From positions 310,001-374,000 of the forward strand of contig NZ_JAHYSS010000007.1 in assembly GCF_019802255.1 (NCBI RefSeq): a stretch of 64,000 bases of DNA, given 5' to 3'. The notes below the pieces were generated by a model, which ran no database searches, had not been told where the DNA came from, and saw nothing but the letters and a program-made list of their open reading frames with translations. Below, piece after piece: positions 7,854 to 16,615 of the stretch. Within the stretch, counting starts at the first letter, position 1. Every line of letters starts with the position of its first letter. A program made the translations under genes and the position numbers. Source of the DNA: Pedobacter polysacchareus. Lineage in GTDB: Bacteria > Bacteroidota > Bacteroidia > Sphingobacteriales > Sphingobacteriaceae.

Positions 7854-8531
7854 CTAAATCAAAGGCTGTTGCAGGTAGACTTTACCAGTATACTGGCTGT
7901 CTGATACAGACATTCTATCATCAGAGATGAACGCTATGTAAGTTTCGACAAAATCATTCTCCGGATGGATTGCCTTAAATGCAGGCATGCCTTTTAAAGA
8001 CAGTTCATCTGTCCCAGTCGTTCTTCGGTTTCCACTTAAAACATGAAAACTTTTCCCCCATTCAGGATGATAAGCCAGCATCATCACCTGATCTCTTTTA
8101 AAACGAGATTCCATAGCTGGATCTACAGTCCATTCGAATATCAAATTTGATGGCAGATATTCAACTTTCGGCTGAATAGCCTGTGGCAGATTTCCCTTAC
8201 TCAGCAATACCCGGCTATAATCCAGCTTGAAATCAGGAGCCACTCCAACCAAAGCCTGTCTGGTGTTCCATGAACTGGCTACATTTTGTGCTGTTTTTCC
8301 TGTTCCCAATGCCGCGCCCTTATAGCCCACATTGACAAATTCCCTGGTATGGGAAATGAATGCCCTTGCGATCTGAAATCTGCGATTAACCAGCAACTGC
8401 CCTGCAGTCCTCGGTTTCTTCGATTTTTTAGGTACATTCCGTACCCAAGGTTTTCCCAACCTAACGTATCCGACAACGCCTCCTACTTTTCCAATAAAAG
8501 TGCCAAAAACACCTCCTGTTACACGTCCCAT
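7854..8531 (-). CDS. DUF6266 family protein
   Basis: 225 aa. The N-terminus, rich in Gly and basic residues (MGRVTGGVFGTFIGKVGGVVGYVRLGK, then a KKSKKPRTAGQ stretch), followed by a region of predicted beta structure, is the pattern of DUF6266, a family largely confined to Bacteroidota and of unknown function. There is no clear signal peptide or membrane segment. It stands alone, with over 380 bp of empty sequence upstream and the repeat-rich region downstream. Multi-copy lineage families like this are often variable between strains. Family recognition comes from the N-terminal pattern; no role is proposed. Confidence 0.75.
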   Translation of the reverse strand: MGRVTGGVFGTFIGKVGGVVGYVRLGKPWVRNVPKKSKKPRTAGQLLVNRRFQIARAFISHTREFVNVGYKGAALGTGKTAQNVASSWNTRQALVGVAPDFKLDYSRVLLSKGNLPQAIQPKVEYLPSNLIFEWTVDPAMESRFKRDQVMMLAYHPEWGKSFHVLSGNRRTTGTDELSLKGMPAFKAIHPENDFVETYIAFISDDRMSVSDSQYTGKVYLQQPLI

Positions 8532-8914
8532 AATTATAATTTAAATGATAAAATAACTACCTAAAAGTAGATGTAATTAAGTTATAAACCATATATAATT
8601 CAATTATTTAACTGTATTTTCTTTACTACTCACCTGCTGTTGTTTTACTGGCACAGTATAGAAGAAAAAGAATAGCAAAACAGCAGCAAAACAATATCAA
8701 AACAGATAGCGAACTTAACCACAAAATCACCTATGCTATTTAAGGCGAAAAGTCCGATAAAAATCAGCAAAACCACATTTAATATTGGATTAAAATCAAA
8801 ACAACAGCTTAACTTAAGATTAAACACCTGTCGCTATAAAAACTGATCACCAACAACAAGCAAGAGCGATCTATCAGCAGTCAGATTTTGGAAGAAATTT
8901 TAAAATCTAGTTTT
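8532..8914. other. Intergenic region, no gene recognised
   Basis: AT-rich, with several CAAAAC-type runs (about 8675-8810). The hydrophobic 60-codon open frame on the reverse strand at 8645-8827 has no family resemblance and is not called. No exact TAnnTTTG match was found just before the DUF6266 gene. Confidence 0.5.
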
Positions 8915-11287
8915 TTAGAGTTGAATTACCTGTTTCCCCTCATGGAGCTCTATTTCCATCCCTTCCCAATAAAAAGTACCACTGAGTTTCTCCGGTAATT
9001 CGATCTTTCCCTTAATCCCCTTTCCCTGCTGCGTCTTTTGCAGTTCCAGGTAGATCATCCCATTGGGATGCGGCATACTGGCTTTTATCCAGCTCAATGA
9101 GCCCAATGCCGGCGCGATATTCACTTTTCTAAACCCTGGTGCCGCAGGCATGATTCCGCAGATGGTGGCTAGAAAATCATAATTCGGACTGGCGCTCCAG
9201 GCATGACAATCCGATCTCGTAGGCTCTGGTTTCTCTGCGAAAGTGGTTAAACCCATATCCAGCATATGACGCCAGGGTCCGAGCTGTTCCATATATTGAT
9301 TGGCCATTCCAGCTCTTTTCATTGCTTGTACGAGGTAAAACCGGTAAAAGAAAGTAACCTGACCAATACCTGAAGTATGGAGTAACTTAGACATCAGGTT
9401 TCTGGCAGCGTCCTGCCGCACAGCACCACTTAAAACTGCCCATATTCCGGCATGCTGACTATAAGAAAGTTTTTCTGGCGTATCCGCAATCAAACCTTTC
9501 TCCGCATTGAAGCAGCGCTGATAGGTACCGTAATTCAGTTCATTTGCAGCAGCAAATAAAGCCTCAGCATCGTCTTTTTTACCAAAAGCATTAAATAGCG
9601 TAGCCGCTTGCTTCATGGTGTAGGCACATTGCAGGGAAATTATCGAAGAATTTCCTTGCTCCGCCCCAGGCGCCACTCCCCAATCGTTAAAATTATCCCA
9701 ATCTACGAAGTTCCACCATTTCATTGGCCCCAGCATCCCCTTATCTTTTTGAATCCGGTTTTCGTACCAGCTCATGATTTCTGCTATTGCCGGTAGAAAC
9801 TGTTTTACAAAAGCATCATCTTTTCTATGCATCCAGTAATCATGAACCATGGAGACCCAAAACAAGGAAAAAGTAGGTATAATTTGCAAGCGATTACTCG
9901 GATACCTCCCTTGAGTGAGTCCTTCGGGCGTTCTGGAATGGTAAAAATCGGTAATGGCTTTTCGCATTAACCGGTCGTCACCAGAAAGATATAAAGATAT
10001 CAATGCCTGAATTCTGGAATCTCCGGTATATTGTAATTGTTCATAATAGGGCGTATCATAATACAACTCTCCTGCACAGAGCGCTGCGGTACGCCAGCCT
10101 GTTTCCCAGATTTTTTTCAGGGAGGGATCACTGCTTTCGAAACTTGCTTTTAGTGTGAGTGGATACCCTGTGCTTTGGCCGTAGAAATCATGGACTAATA
10201 AGGGCTCATCCCTGGTGCTGATCTCCATTTCTACATAACGGTAAGCCCTCCACCACAACGGCCTGAAAAGCCGTTCCTGACCTCCATCGGCAATAAACAC
10301 ATCATAATTGCCCAAAATCACCTTTCCTTCTATCTCGTTCCGGTTTCCCTTTTGACGATCCTGATCGAATAGCGCTTCGGCATAAGTCAACTTTATCTTT
10401 GCTCCTTTACCAGCACTCAGCAATAATTCCGGATAAGCCACACAGGCCACCTGATGGTCAAATAACACCTTCAAAGATTGATGTGCGGGTATCAGAAAAG
10501 GCATCTTTCCTGATAAAAACCCATCAGGAACTGAGATTCCATTCGTTCTACGGATACTCGGAAACCGGGTCATACTTTCTTTAAACAAAGGAATAGTTCT
10601 TGGTGCCATAGTCCATAAATTATCTGTTCCATAGCCGATAGGCACACTATCGCTGATCGGCTTTGCCGCCAGCCATGCCTGGTCATCATAACTGTTTTTC
10701 TCCCAGCCCCATGGATATTGCTTTCCATCCACCTGATCTCCGGGTCCAACTACCATATAAGCCTGTAACCGTTCTCTATTGTCCAGCGAAGTGGGAGAAT
10801 AGGCTTTATTTTGAAGGACCAGCCAGGAAGAGTTTGTATTGACAATCGCCTCTTTTGCGGTGTTTCCCTGCAAAAGAAAGCCAGTCTGATTGGAGATTTG
10901 CGCTACAGGCGCAAGTTCTCCCATATTCCATACCAGGGCGGCAATCGTATTTTTCCCCACTTTTAAATAAGGAGCGAGGTCTATTGTTTCAAAATACCAG
11001 TTGAATAAATCACCTCTCGCCGGGCCGCTGCACACCGCAGCACCATTGACAAATAAACGGTACCGGTTATCCGCGCTCACCTGCACGATAAAAGAGGCGG
11101 GCAGCTGGCTCAACTCAAAGTGCTTGCGAAAATGATAAACACCGTATGCTCTTTGGGCAGCCGCTGGATGTGTAATCCAGTTCGCAGCCCAGGAACCAGT
11201 CAATAAGGACGAATTAATCGAAATTTCCTGCCCCTGAGCAATGGAAATGAACATCAGGAACAATGCAGTCAACGTTTTCTTCAACAT
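8915..11287 (-). CDS. Secreted GH78-type glycosidase (alpha-L-rhamnosidase-like)
   Basis: 790 aa with a signal peptide ending AQG-Q. The N-terminal third is beta-sandwich-like (HFRKHFELSQLPASFIVQVSADNRYRLFVNG, about 53-84), as in rhamnosidase carbohydrate-binding modules. The middle third is the six-hairpin barrel, with DTPYYEQLQYTGDSR and the acidic patch MKWWNFVDWDNFNDWG. The C-terminus carries DCHAWSASPNYDFLATICGI and a terminal beta domain. These are GH78 or GH78-like features, so hydrolysis of terminal rhamnosides from plant polysaccharide or flavonoid glycosides is likely. No SusC/SusD pair or other glycosidase lies nearby, which is unusual for this phylum. Confidence 0.8.
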   Translation of the reverse strand: MLKKTLTALFLMFISIAQGQEISINSSLLTGSWAANWITHPAAAQRAYGVYHFRKHFELSQLPASFIVQVSADNRYRLFVNGAAVCSGPARGDLFNWYFETIDLAPYLKVGKNTIAALVWNMGELAPVAQISNQTGFLLQGNTAKEAIVNTNSSWLVLQNKAYSPTSLDNRERLQAYMVVGPGDQVDGKQYPWGWEKNSYDDQAWLAAKPISDSVPIGYGTDNLWTMAPRTIPLFKESMTRFPSIRRTNGISVPDGFLSGKMPFLIPAHQSLKVLFDHQVACVAYPELLLSAGKGAKIKLTYAEALFDQDRQKGNRNEIEGKVILGNYDVFIADGGQERLFRPLWWRAYRYVEMEISTRDEPLLVHDFYGQSTGYPLTLKASFESSDPSLKKIWETGWRTAALCAGELYYDTPYYEQLQYTGDSRIQALISLYLSGDDRLMRKAITDFYHSRTPEGLTQGRYPSNRLQIIPTFSLFWVSMVHDYWMHRKDDAFVKQFLPAIAEIMSWYENRIQKDKGMLGPMKWWNFVDWDNFNDWGVAPGAEQGNSSIISLQCAYTMKQAATLFNAFGKKDDAEALFAAANELNYGTYQRCFNAEKGLIADTPEKLSYSQHAGIWAVLSGAVRQDAARNLMSKLLHTSGIGQVTFFYRFYLVQAMKRAGMANQYMEQLGPWRHMLDMGLTTFAEKPEPTRSDCHAWSASPNYDFLATICGIMPAAPGFRKVNIAPALGSLSWIKASMPHPNGMIYLELQKTQQGKGIKGKIELPEKLSGTFYWEGMEIELHEGKQVIQL

Positions 11288-11405
11288 GAGCCAAGCGTTA
11301 AATTTTAATTAAAGGCCGGCCAGCTGTTTTCAGGTAAAACACTGAAGACCTATGGTTTAAAATATATATTTTCGCTTGTACTTGGTGAGATTTTAAGAAA
11401 AAAAA

Positions 11406-12167
11406 TCAGGCTCCTTTCAAACTTTCCAGCAATTGCTCATATAAATCGTCGCTGCTTGCTTTTTTAGGTTTCATCTTTTTAACCGTTGCTCTTTTGCCCT
11501 GGGCTTTTGCTTTTATGATCTTTAACAACTCTTTTGAATAGTCATTTTTAAAACTGTCGATATTAAAAGGGGCAGCATACTGCTTAATCAAGGCCATTCC
11601 TACAGACAATTCTTTGGGCTTGATCACAGGCTCTTCTTTTAACCTGAATTCCCTGGTATCCCTAATTTCTTCCTGAAAACGAATCTTTGTAATGACGATG
11701 ATCCCATCCATTGGATGAATGACACAAAGATTTTCATGGTTACGCAATACAAAACGTGCAACTCCAGCCTTCTTTGACTTCATCAGCGCCTGTAAAAGCA
11801 AAGCATAAGCCTTTTTCCCTTGAGCTTCAGGCTGAGTATAATAGGAAGTTTCATAATACACCGGATTAATATCAACCAGATCAACAAAATTTTCAATTTC
11901 TATGACCTTCGTTTTTTCCGGTTTCACCTCTTCAAAATCATGCTCATTCAACACAATATATTGGTCTTTCAGGTAATAGCCTTTCACGATATGATCGAAA
12001 GGAACCTCCTTCTGCGTTTTTTCATTTACTCTCTTAAACTTGATATTGGCATGGTCTCTTTCGTCCAGCATATCTAAATCCAGCGTACTGCTTTGTACGC
12101 CTGAGAATAATTTCACTGGGATATTTACCAGACCAAATCCGATAGCACCTTTCCAGATAGACCTCAT
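11406..12167 (-). CDS. ku: Ku protein (non-homologous end joining)
   Basis: 253 aa, starting MRSIWKGAIGFGLVNIPVKLFSG, the invariant opening of bacterial Ku. The protein forms a homodimeric ring that binds DNA double-strand ends and recruits LigD. The core continues with the typical FDHIVKGY and YYLKDQYIVL segments and ends in a Lys-rich tail (about 220-253) that in other Ku proteins helps bind DNA and ligase. It is the last gene of the operon ligD - 85-aa protein - ku, starting 1 bp after its predecessor's stop. Identification is secure. Confidence 0.96.
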   Translation of the reverse strand: MRSIWKGAIGFGLVNIPVKLFSGVQSSTLDLDMLDERDHANIKFKRVNEKTQKEVPFDHIVKGYYLKDQYIVLNEHDFEEVKPEKTKVIEIENFVDLVDINPVYYETSYYTQPEAQGKKAYALLLQALMKSKKAGVARFVLRNHENLCVIHPMDGIIVITKIRFQEEIRDTREFRLKEEPVIKPKELSVGMALIKQYAAPFNIDSFKNDYSKELLKIIKAKAQGKRATVKKMKPKKASSDDLYEQLLESLKGA

Positions 12168-12168
12168 T

Positions 12169-12426
12169 TTATTCGGGTTTATTTAAATAATACTGATCAA
12201 TTTGTTCTCCGGCCTGATCCACCAATTCTTTCGCAATCAAACCTTCGGCACACCAAACCCTGCCCTGGGCAGTTTGCTCCGGCCATACCTGCCCAACTGA
12301 GGTTTGCTGATCAAACAATTCATATTTTGGCTCTTCCCGATCGGGAATCACTAATAACCTTTCCCATTGCCCTTCTATCAATACCTGAATATCAAAGGGT
12401 TCCCATGGTTCTTCTACCTTTCCCAT
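12169..12426 (-). CDS. Small hypothetical protein inside the NHEJ operon
   Basis: 85 aa, acidic, with four tryptophans and no signal or membrane segment (MGKVEEPWEPFDIQVLIEG at the N-terminus). It lies 48 bp after ligD and 1 bp before ku on the same strand, so it must be cotranscribed with them. I do not recognise a domain. The position suggests an accessory role in end joining or a housekeeping protein riding in the operon. The tight spacing and lack of alternative frames support a real gene. Confidence 0.75.
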   Translation of the reverse strand: MGKVEEPWEPFDIQVLIEGQWERLLVIPDREEPKYELFDQQTSVGQVWPEQTAQGRVWCAEGLIAKELVDQAGEQIDQYYLNKPE

Positions 12427-12474
12427 CTTGCTAATTTTCTATTTAAAAAATCAATTAAAAACCGGCTGCTACAA

Positions 12475-15225
12475 TTACTCCAATAACAGGTCTTCGCTTT
12501 TATTGTTTTTAATTACAGCCAACAGGTCGATTCCTTTTCCCAAGACCGGGCTGAAGATATCTCCCATTTCATTCGCTCTGCTTACTGCATTAAAAATGGT
12601 AAAATCTTTCATTTGCAACCCATTTTTCACCTCCTCCCAATGTAAAGGCATAGACACGGTTGCTCCAGGTTTCGGACGAAGGGAATAGGGTGCTGCAATG
12701 GTTGCCTGTGGCCTGTTTTGCAAAAAATCCAGGTACATTTTTCCCCTCCGCTTTGCCACAACCCGCTCCAGACTGGTAAATTTTGGCAACTCCCGGTTCA
12801 CCAGTGTAACGATGATTCTCGCAAATTCTTTACTCTGTTCATAAGTATATTTATTCGCCATCGGGATATAAATGTGTAAACCAGTAGATCCGCTAGTTTT
12901 ACAGTAAGAAGGCACTCCCATCCCATCCAATACCTCTTTAGTGACCTGTGCAGCTTCAATTACCTGCTCAAAGGAATTTTTTCCGGGGTCAAGATCTATG
13001 ATACACCAGGTTGGATGATCCGGTTTATGAATCGTACTGCTCCAGGGATGTAATTCAATACACCCTAAACTCGCCATATATAATAAAGTTGCCTCATCCT
13101 TCCCTACTAAAAAATGTTTGTCCGTATCATCCCCTTCCGCATGGTATAAATAAGTCTTTATCCATTCCGGGACTTTTCCTGTCACATCTTTCTGGTAAAA
13201 ACTCCCTCCGGTAATCCCATTCGGATACCGATTTAAAGATTGCGGCCGGTCCAGCAGATAAGGCAATATAAATGGAGCGATTTGATGGTAATAATTGATC
13301 ATATCCCGCTTAGTCACCTTTTCTACAGGCCAATATATTTTACTGAGGTTTGTGAATTTTAGGGATTGCCCATTTATTTTTTTTACCTGTGTTTCCTCTT
13401 CAGGAGCTAAAAAGGCAGTTTCCTCTGATCCTTTACGGGCTGCTCTGCTCCTAACTTCGCTTTTTTCCTTACCCGTCTTTTTGCTTACATTTTTCTTCGT
13501 TGCTTCCATCGTGTTTTTAGATATCACTTTGTCCGTATCCGCTGCCTCCTCCAGCAATACCTCTTCAGGATCTTTGTCGGAGCGCATTCCTTCAAAAGAA
13601 GGGTGCCTCATTAACCCATCAGCTGTCATTTCAGCAAAACTGACCTCACAAATCAGCTCTGGCTTTAACCAGGTAGCAACAGCATTTAATGACGCATGGC
13701 GAAAAGGGTTGGTTTTATTGACATCAGGCTTGGCCCTAAAAGGGCTTTCCGATACGATTAAGGGTTCAAACTGCGCCAACATTTCTTTTTGAGCTTTTAT
13801 GCTAAAACCTGTACCTATCTTTCCGGTATAGTTCAACTTTCCTTTTTCAAATACCCCAACCAACAGAGAACTAAAGGGTTTCGGACTGCCTTCATTTCTA
13901 GTGTAACCACCAATGACGACCTCTTGTCGATGATTGGCTTTAATCTTTAACCAATCCGACGTACGATTTCCAGTATGGTACTTGCTATCCATTCGTTTTG
14001 CCATAATGCCCTCCAGTCCGGCACGCTTAGCTGCCTCTAAAAAATCAATGCCTGAAGTTTGAAAATCTTTACTGAGTAAAATAGGCGATGAAGTAGGAAT
14101 GAGCGCTGCAAGGATTGCTTTCCGATCTCTTAAGGGTAAATCCCTTAAATCATAACCATCATACCATAGCAAGTCAAAAACATAATACCTTAACGCTCCA
14201 TCCGCTTCGCCACGCCAATTTTGCAGTGCCCCAAAATTCGCGCTTCCTTTTTCATTTAACACCACCACTTCTCCATCCAGCACCGCGTTGATGCCCCAGG
14301 CTTTTAATGCCTCATAAATAGGGTAAAATCTCTCATTATAAGGTTTATCATTCCGGGATTTTAATTCAACATTTCCGCCCTGCATAAAAGCGAGGACGCG
14401 ATAACCGTCCCATTTAATTTCATAAAGCCAGCCGGGTTCATCAAAAGCCTCCTCTACCAATGTGGCCAGCATCGGCTCCAGCTTAGTAAAAAAAGGAGCT
14501 TTAACCCCTTTTTTTACTAAACTGAGCAGTTTTCTTCCGGCAGGTTGGATGCTTCCGGCTTCATTTTTTAAGACTTTCTTTATTTTTTCAGATTTAGGAT
14601 CTGCAGGTTTATCTTTCGGATGTTTCGTTTTCCCGTATACCCGATCAGGCTGCTTTTCCATTTGTGCAATGCTTTTACTGGAAATCACCGACTTATCCTT
14701 TAAAAGTATGTCCTTTGTTTTCGCATACTTATCTTCCAGTTTCATCAGCAGCCAGCTGTTCTCACCTTTCCCATAAGCTTTTATCAGTGCAAAAGCACCT
14801 TTCAGCTTTTTGCCACTGAGTATAAATTTGAGTTTTCCGCTGTGTAATTGATGGAGCAGCTGCTTTTCCTGCGTTTTTAAATCTTCAGTTTCCGGCTCAA
14901 AAGGCACGTAGGTTCCTTCATCCCATACGATCACGGTTCCACCTCCATACTGGCCTTTAGGAATGATGCCTTCGAAATTCCGGTAATCATAAGGATGATC
15001 TTCTACCCTCATCGCCAAACGCTTAATTTCAGGATCGGTAGAGGGGCCTTTTGGAACGGCCCAGCTTTTCAGCACCCCATCCATTTCTAAGCGAAAATCA
15101 TAATGAAGATGGGAAGCATCATGCTTCTGGATCACAAAACGCAGGCTTTCCCCTGTTCCTTTTCCTCCTTTAGGTTCGGGAGTATCGGTAAATGAACGTT
15201 TCTTCTTGTATTCGGTAAGGCTCAT
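12475..15225 (-). CDS. ligD: ATP-dependent DNA ligase D (3'-phosphoesterase - ligase - polymerase)
   Basis: 916 aa multifunctional NHEJ enzyme. Order: phosphoesterase domain (about 28-160: FVIQKHDASHLHYDFRLE, PKGQYGGGTV); a Lys-rich linker; ATP-dependent ligase (about 245-545) with nucleophile Lys271 in YEIKWDGYR; a second charged linker (about 560-630); and a C-terminal primase-like polymerase (about 635-905: IYWPVEKVTKRDMINYY, CIIDLDPG with the metal-binding Asp-Leu-Asp). The PE-LIG-POL order differs from the mycobacterial POL-PE-LIG order. It is first in the ligD - 85 aa - ku operon. Confidence 0.96.
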   Translation of the reverse strand: MSLTEYKKKRSFTDTPEPKGGKGTGESLRFVIQKHDASHLHYDFRLEMDGVLKSWAVPKGPSTDPEIKRLAMRVEDHPYDYRNFEGIIPKGQYGGGTVIVWDEGTYVPFEPETEDLKTQEKQLLHQLHSGKLKFILSGKKLKGAFALIKAYGKGENSWLLMKLEDKYAKTKDILLKDKSVISSKSIAQMEKQPDRVYGKTKHPKDKPADPKSEKIKKVLKNEAGSIQPAGRKLLSLVKKGVKAPFFTKLEPMLATLVEEAFDEPGWLYEIKWDGYRVLAFMQGGNVELKSRNDKPYNERFYPIYEALKAWGINAVLDGEVVVLNEKGSANFGALQNWRGEADGALRYYVFDLLWYDGYDLRDLPLRDRKAILAALIPTSSPILLSKDFQTSGIDFLEAAKRAGLEGIMAKRMDSKYHTGNRTSDWLKIKANHRQEVVIGGYTRNEGSPKPFSSLLVGVFEKGKLNYTGKIGTGFSIKAQKEMLAQFEPLIVSESPFRAKPDVNKTNPFRHASLNAVATWLKPELICEVSFAEMTADGLMRHPSFEGMRSDKDPEEVLLEEAADTDKVISKNTMEATKKNVSKKTGKEKSEVRSRAARKGSEETAFLAPEEETQVKKINGQSLKFTNLSKIYWPVEKVTKRDMINYYHQIAPFILPYLLDRPQSLNRYPNGITGGSFYQKDVTGKVPEWIKTYLYHAEGDDTDKHFLVGKDEATLLYMASLGCIELHPWSSTIHKPDHPTWCIIDLDPGKNSFEQVIEAAQVTKEVLDGMGVPSYCKTSGSTGLHIYIPMANKYTYEQSKEFARIIVTLVNRELPKFTSLERVVAKRRGKMYLDFLQNRPQATIAAPYSLRPKPGATVSMPLHWEEVKNGLQMKDFTIFNAVSRANEMGDIFSPVLGKGIDLLAVIKNNKSEDLLLE

Positions 15226-15475
15226 CTTCAGTGGTTATTATTTGATTGATCCAACAATTGCTCAGTTAATTTTCTTCCTTCAATAGCCATTCCTATTTTG
15301 ATTATCATTTCATGCTTCCAGGAACTATAAAACCCAGTTCTACTGGTTACCTTAGAAATAAAAACAAGCAGCCGAGGGAATAGTTTATAAATAATTTCAA
15401 TCAACAAATAACTATCTACCTGTATGACAAACACATATTCATGAAAAATTGAAATAAAATTCACCAAACTCTTGC

Positions 15476-15517
15476 GTAGTTAAATAACTACACTTAAATT
15501 AGTAGTCAAATAGCTAC
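15476..15517. promoter_or_regulatory. Two tandem operators upstream of arsR-type gene
   Basis: GTAGTTA-AA-TAACTAC (15476-15491) is a perfect 16-bp inverted repeat, and GTAGTCA-AA-TAGCTAC (15502-15517) is a near copy 26 bp downstream, ending 4 bp before the ATG. Spacing of about two and a half helical turns and position over the promoter fit autorepression by the ArsR-family protein they precede. Confidence 0.6.
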
Positions 15518-15520
15518 ACG

Positions 15521-15841
15521 ATGAATTTAAGAAGAGATGTATTTCAAGCCATAGCAGATCCAACACGGAGAGCCATATTGGTATTACTGGCCACGCAATC
15601 TATGAGTGCCGGGGCGATAGCTGCCAATTTTGACACCGCCAGACCAACAGTTTCAAAGCATCTGCAAATACTCACAGCCTGTGAATTGCTCAAACAGGAG
15701 CAAAATGGCAGAGAAATTCACTACCATATTAATCCCGAAAAGATGAAAGAAGTGGCCGACTATATTGAGCCATTCCGCAAAATGTGGGAAGAGCGGTTCA
15801 ACAAATTGGAAAACATTATGAAAAACTATAAAAACGAATAA
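15521..15841 (+). CDS. ArsR-family helix-turn-helix transcriptional repressor
   Basis: 106 aa, a winged-helix protein beginning RRDVFQAIADPTRRAILVLLATQ. The recognition helix lies around TARPTVSKHLQILTACELL (42-60) and the wing around EQNGREIHYHI. It has no Cys metal site, which fits the non-metal ArsR subgroup typically paired with SRPBCC/AHSA1 proteins. The SRPBCC gene starts 1 bp after its stop, so the two are coupled. Two operator-like inverted repeats cover the sequence just upstream, suggesting autoregulation. The inducing signal is unknown. Confidence 0.9.
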   Translation: MNLRRDVFQAIADPTRRAILVLLATQSMSAGAIAANFDTARPTVSKHLQILTACELLKQEQNGREIHYHINPEKMKEVADYIEPFRKMWEERFNKLENIMKNYKNE

Positions 15842-15842
15842 C

Positions 15843-16316
15843 ATGGAGCAGAAAACCAAAGTTCATGCCGAAGATGGCAAGCAGGAATTAGTCATTACCA
15901 GGGAGTTTGATTTACCAGTAGCCTTACTCTTCAAAGCTTATACAGAACCTGAAATTGTGGCGCAATGGATGGGAACGAAAGTGCTGAAGCTGGACCATAA
16001 AAAACATGGGAGTTATCGGTTCGAAACCAGCGATGCCTCAGGAAATATAGCATTTCAAGCCAATGGAACGATTCATGAGGTCATTCCAAATGAAAAAATC
16101 ACGCGGACATTTGAAATGGAGAACAGCCCTTTTGAGGTTCAGCTGGAGTTTTTATCATTTGAAAAACTTTTGGAAGACAAGAGTAAACTGACCATGCACA
16201 TCGTTTATAAATCAGTCGCAATGAGAGACCAGATGCTAAAAATAGGCTTTGCACCAGGGCTAAATTTCGCACATAACCGATTACAGGAGATCGTTGGATT
16301 GCTACGCTGTGGTTAG
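15843..16316 (+). CDS. SRPBCC / AHSA1-like protein, C-terminus altered
   Basis: 157 aa of the START-like hydrophobic-ligand-binding fold: ITREFDLPVALLFKAYTEPEIVAQWMG at the N-terminus and FEVQLEFLSFEKL in the middle. Members bind small hydrophobic ligands and often pair with ArsR repressors, as here. The last residues (about VGLLRCG) come from sequence that in another frame encodes a DoxX protein, so a deletion appears to have fused the 3' end of this gene into its neighbour and replaced the original last residues. The fold core is intact, so it may still work. Confidence 0.85.
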   Translation: MEQKTKVHAEDGKQELVITREFDLPVALLFKAYTEPEIVAQWMGTKVLKLDHKKHGSYRFETSDASGNIAFQANGTIHEVIPNEKITRTFEMENSPFEVQLEFLSFEKLLEDKSKLTMHIVYKSVAMRDQMLKIGFAPGLNFAHNRLQEIVGLLRCG

Positions 16317-16611
16317 CGCTGGGCATGGCATCCACCGGAGCGGTACAATTGGGCTATCCCTTATACTTTCTAACCTTATTGGGAATTTGGAAAATTTTGG
16401 GTGTAATCACCGTACTTATTCCTAAATTCCCTTTGTTAAAAGAATGGGCATATGCAGTTTTTTCATTGCGATGTCAGGAGCAATATTTTCACAGTTATCA
16501 TCAGGAAATCCATTGCAGAAAATACTGCCATCCCTGTTATTGCTAATACTCACAGTGGTATCCTGGTACTTTAGACAAGCGGATAGAAAAGTTAATTTAA
16601 CCTATTTATAA
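16295..16611 (+). pseudogene. Decayed DoxX-like membrane protein (lost start and frameshift)
   Basis: In one frame, 16295 onward reads WIATLWLALGMASTGAVQLG and continues to KEWAYA near 16456; the next frame carries on with FFIAMSGAIFSQLSSG through VSWYFRQADRK to a stop at 16609-16611. Together they form a four-helix DoxX-like protein. The start codon is missing because the frame joins the SRPBCC gene directly, and one base is missing at the T-run near 16457-16463. An internal ATG (16325) would give only 73 residues before the shift ends it. ArsR, SRPBCC and DoxX are common neighbours, so this was once a three-gene unit. A sequencing error in the homopolymer could explain the shift but not the missing start. 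Confidence 0.8.
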
Positions 16612-16615
16612 AAGT

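Noticed and set aside
8645..8827. 60-codon hydrophobic frame in the DUF6266-GH78 gap
   Set aside because: The hydrophobic look comes from CAAAAC-type repeats read in reverse; no start context or family.
11310..11330. GGCCGGCC palindrome as a possible operator
   Set aside because: Only eight bases, no second copy and no link to a start codon or promoter.
15228..15467. 79-codon reverse-strand frame directly upstream of ligD
   Set aside because: No recognised domain or convincing start; the C-terminal half looks slightly protein-like but evidence is too thin.
16325..16546. 73-residue protein starting at an internal DoxX methionine
   Set aside because: It is a fragment: the frame changes to unrelated sequence after the one-base loss; annotated as a pseudogene instead.
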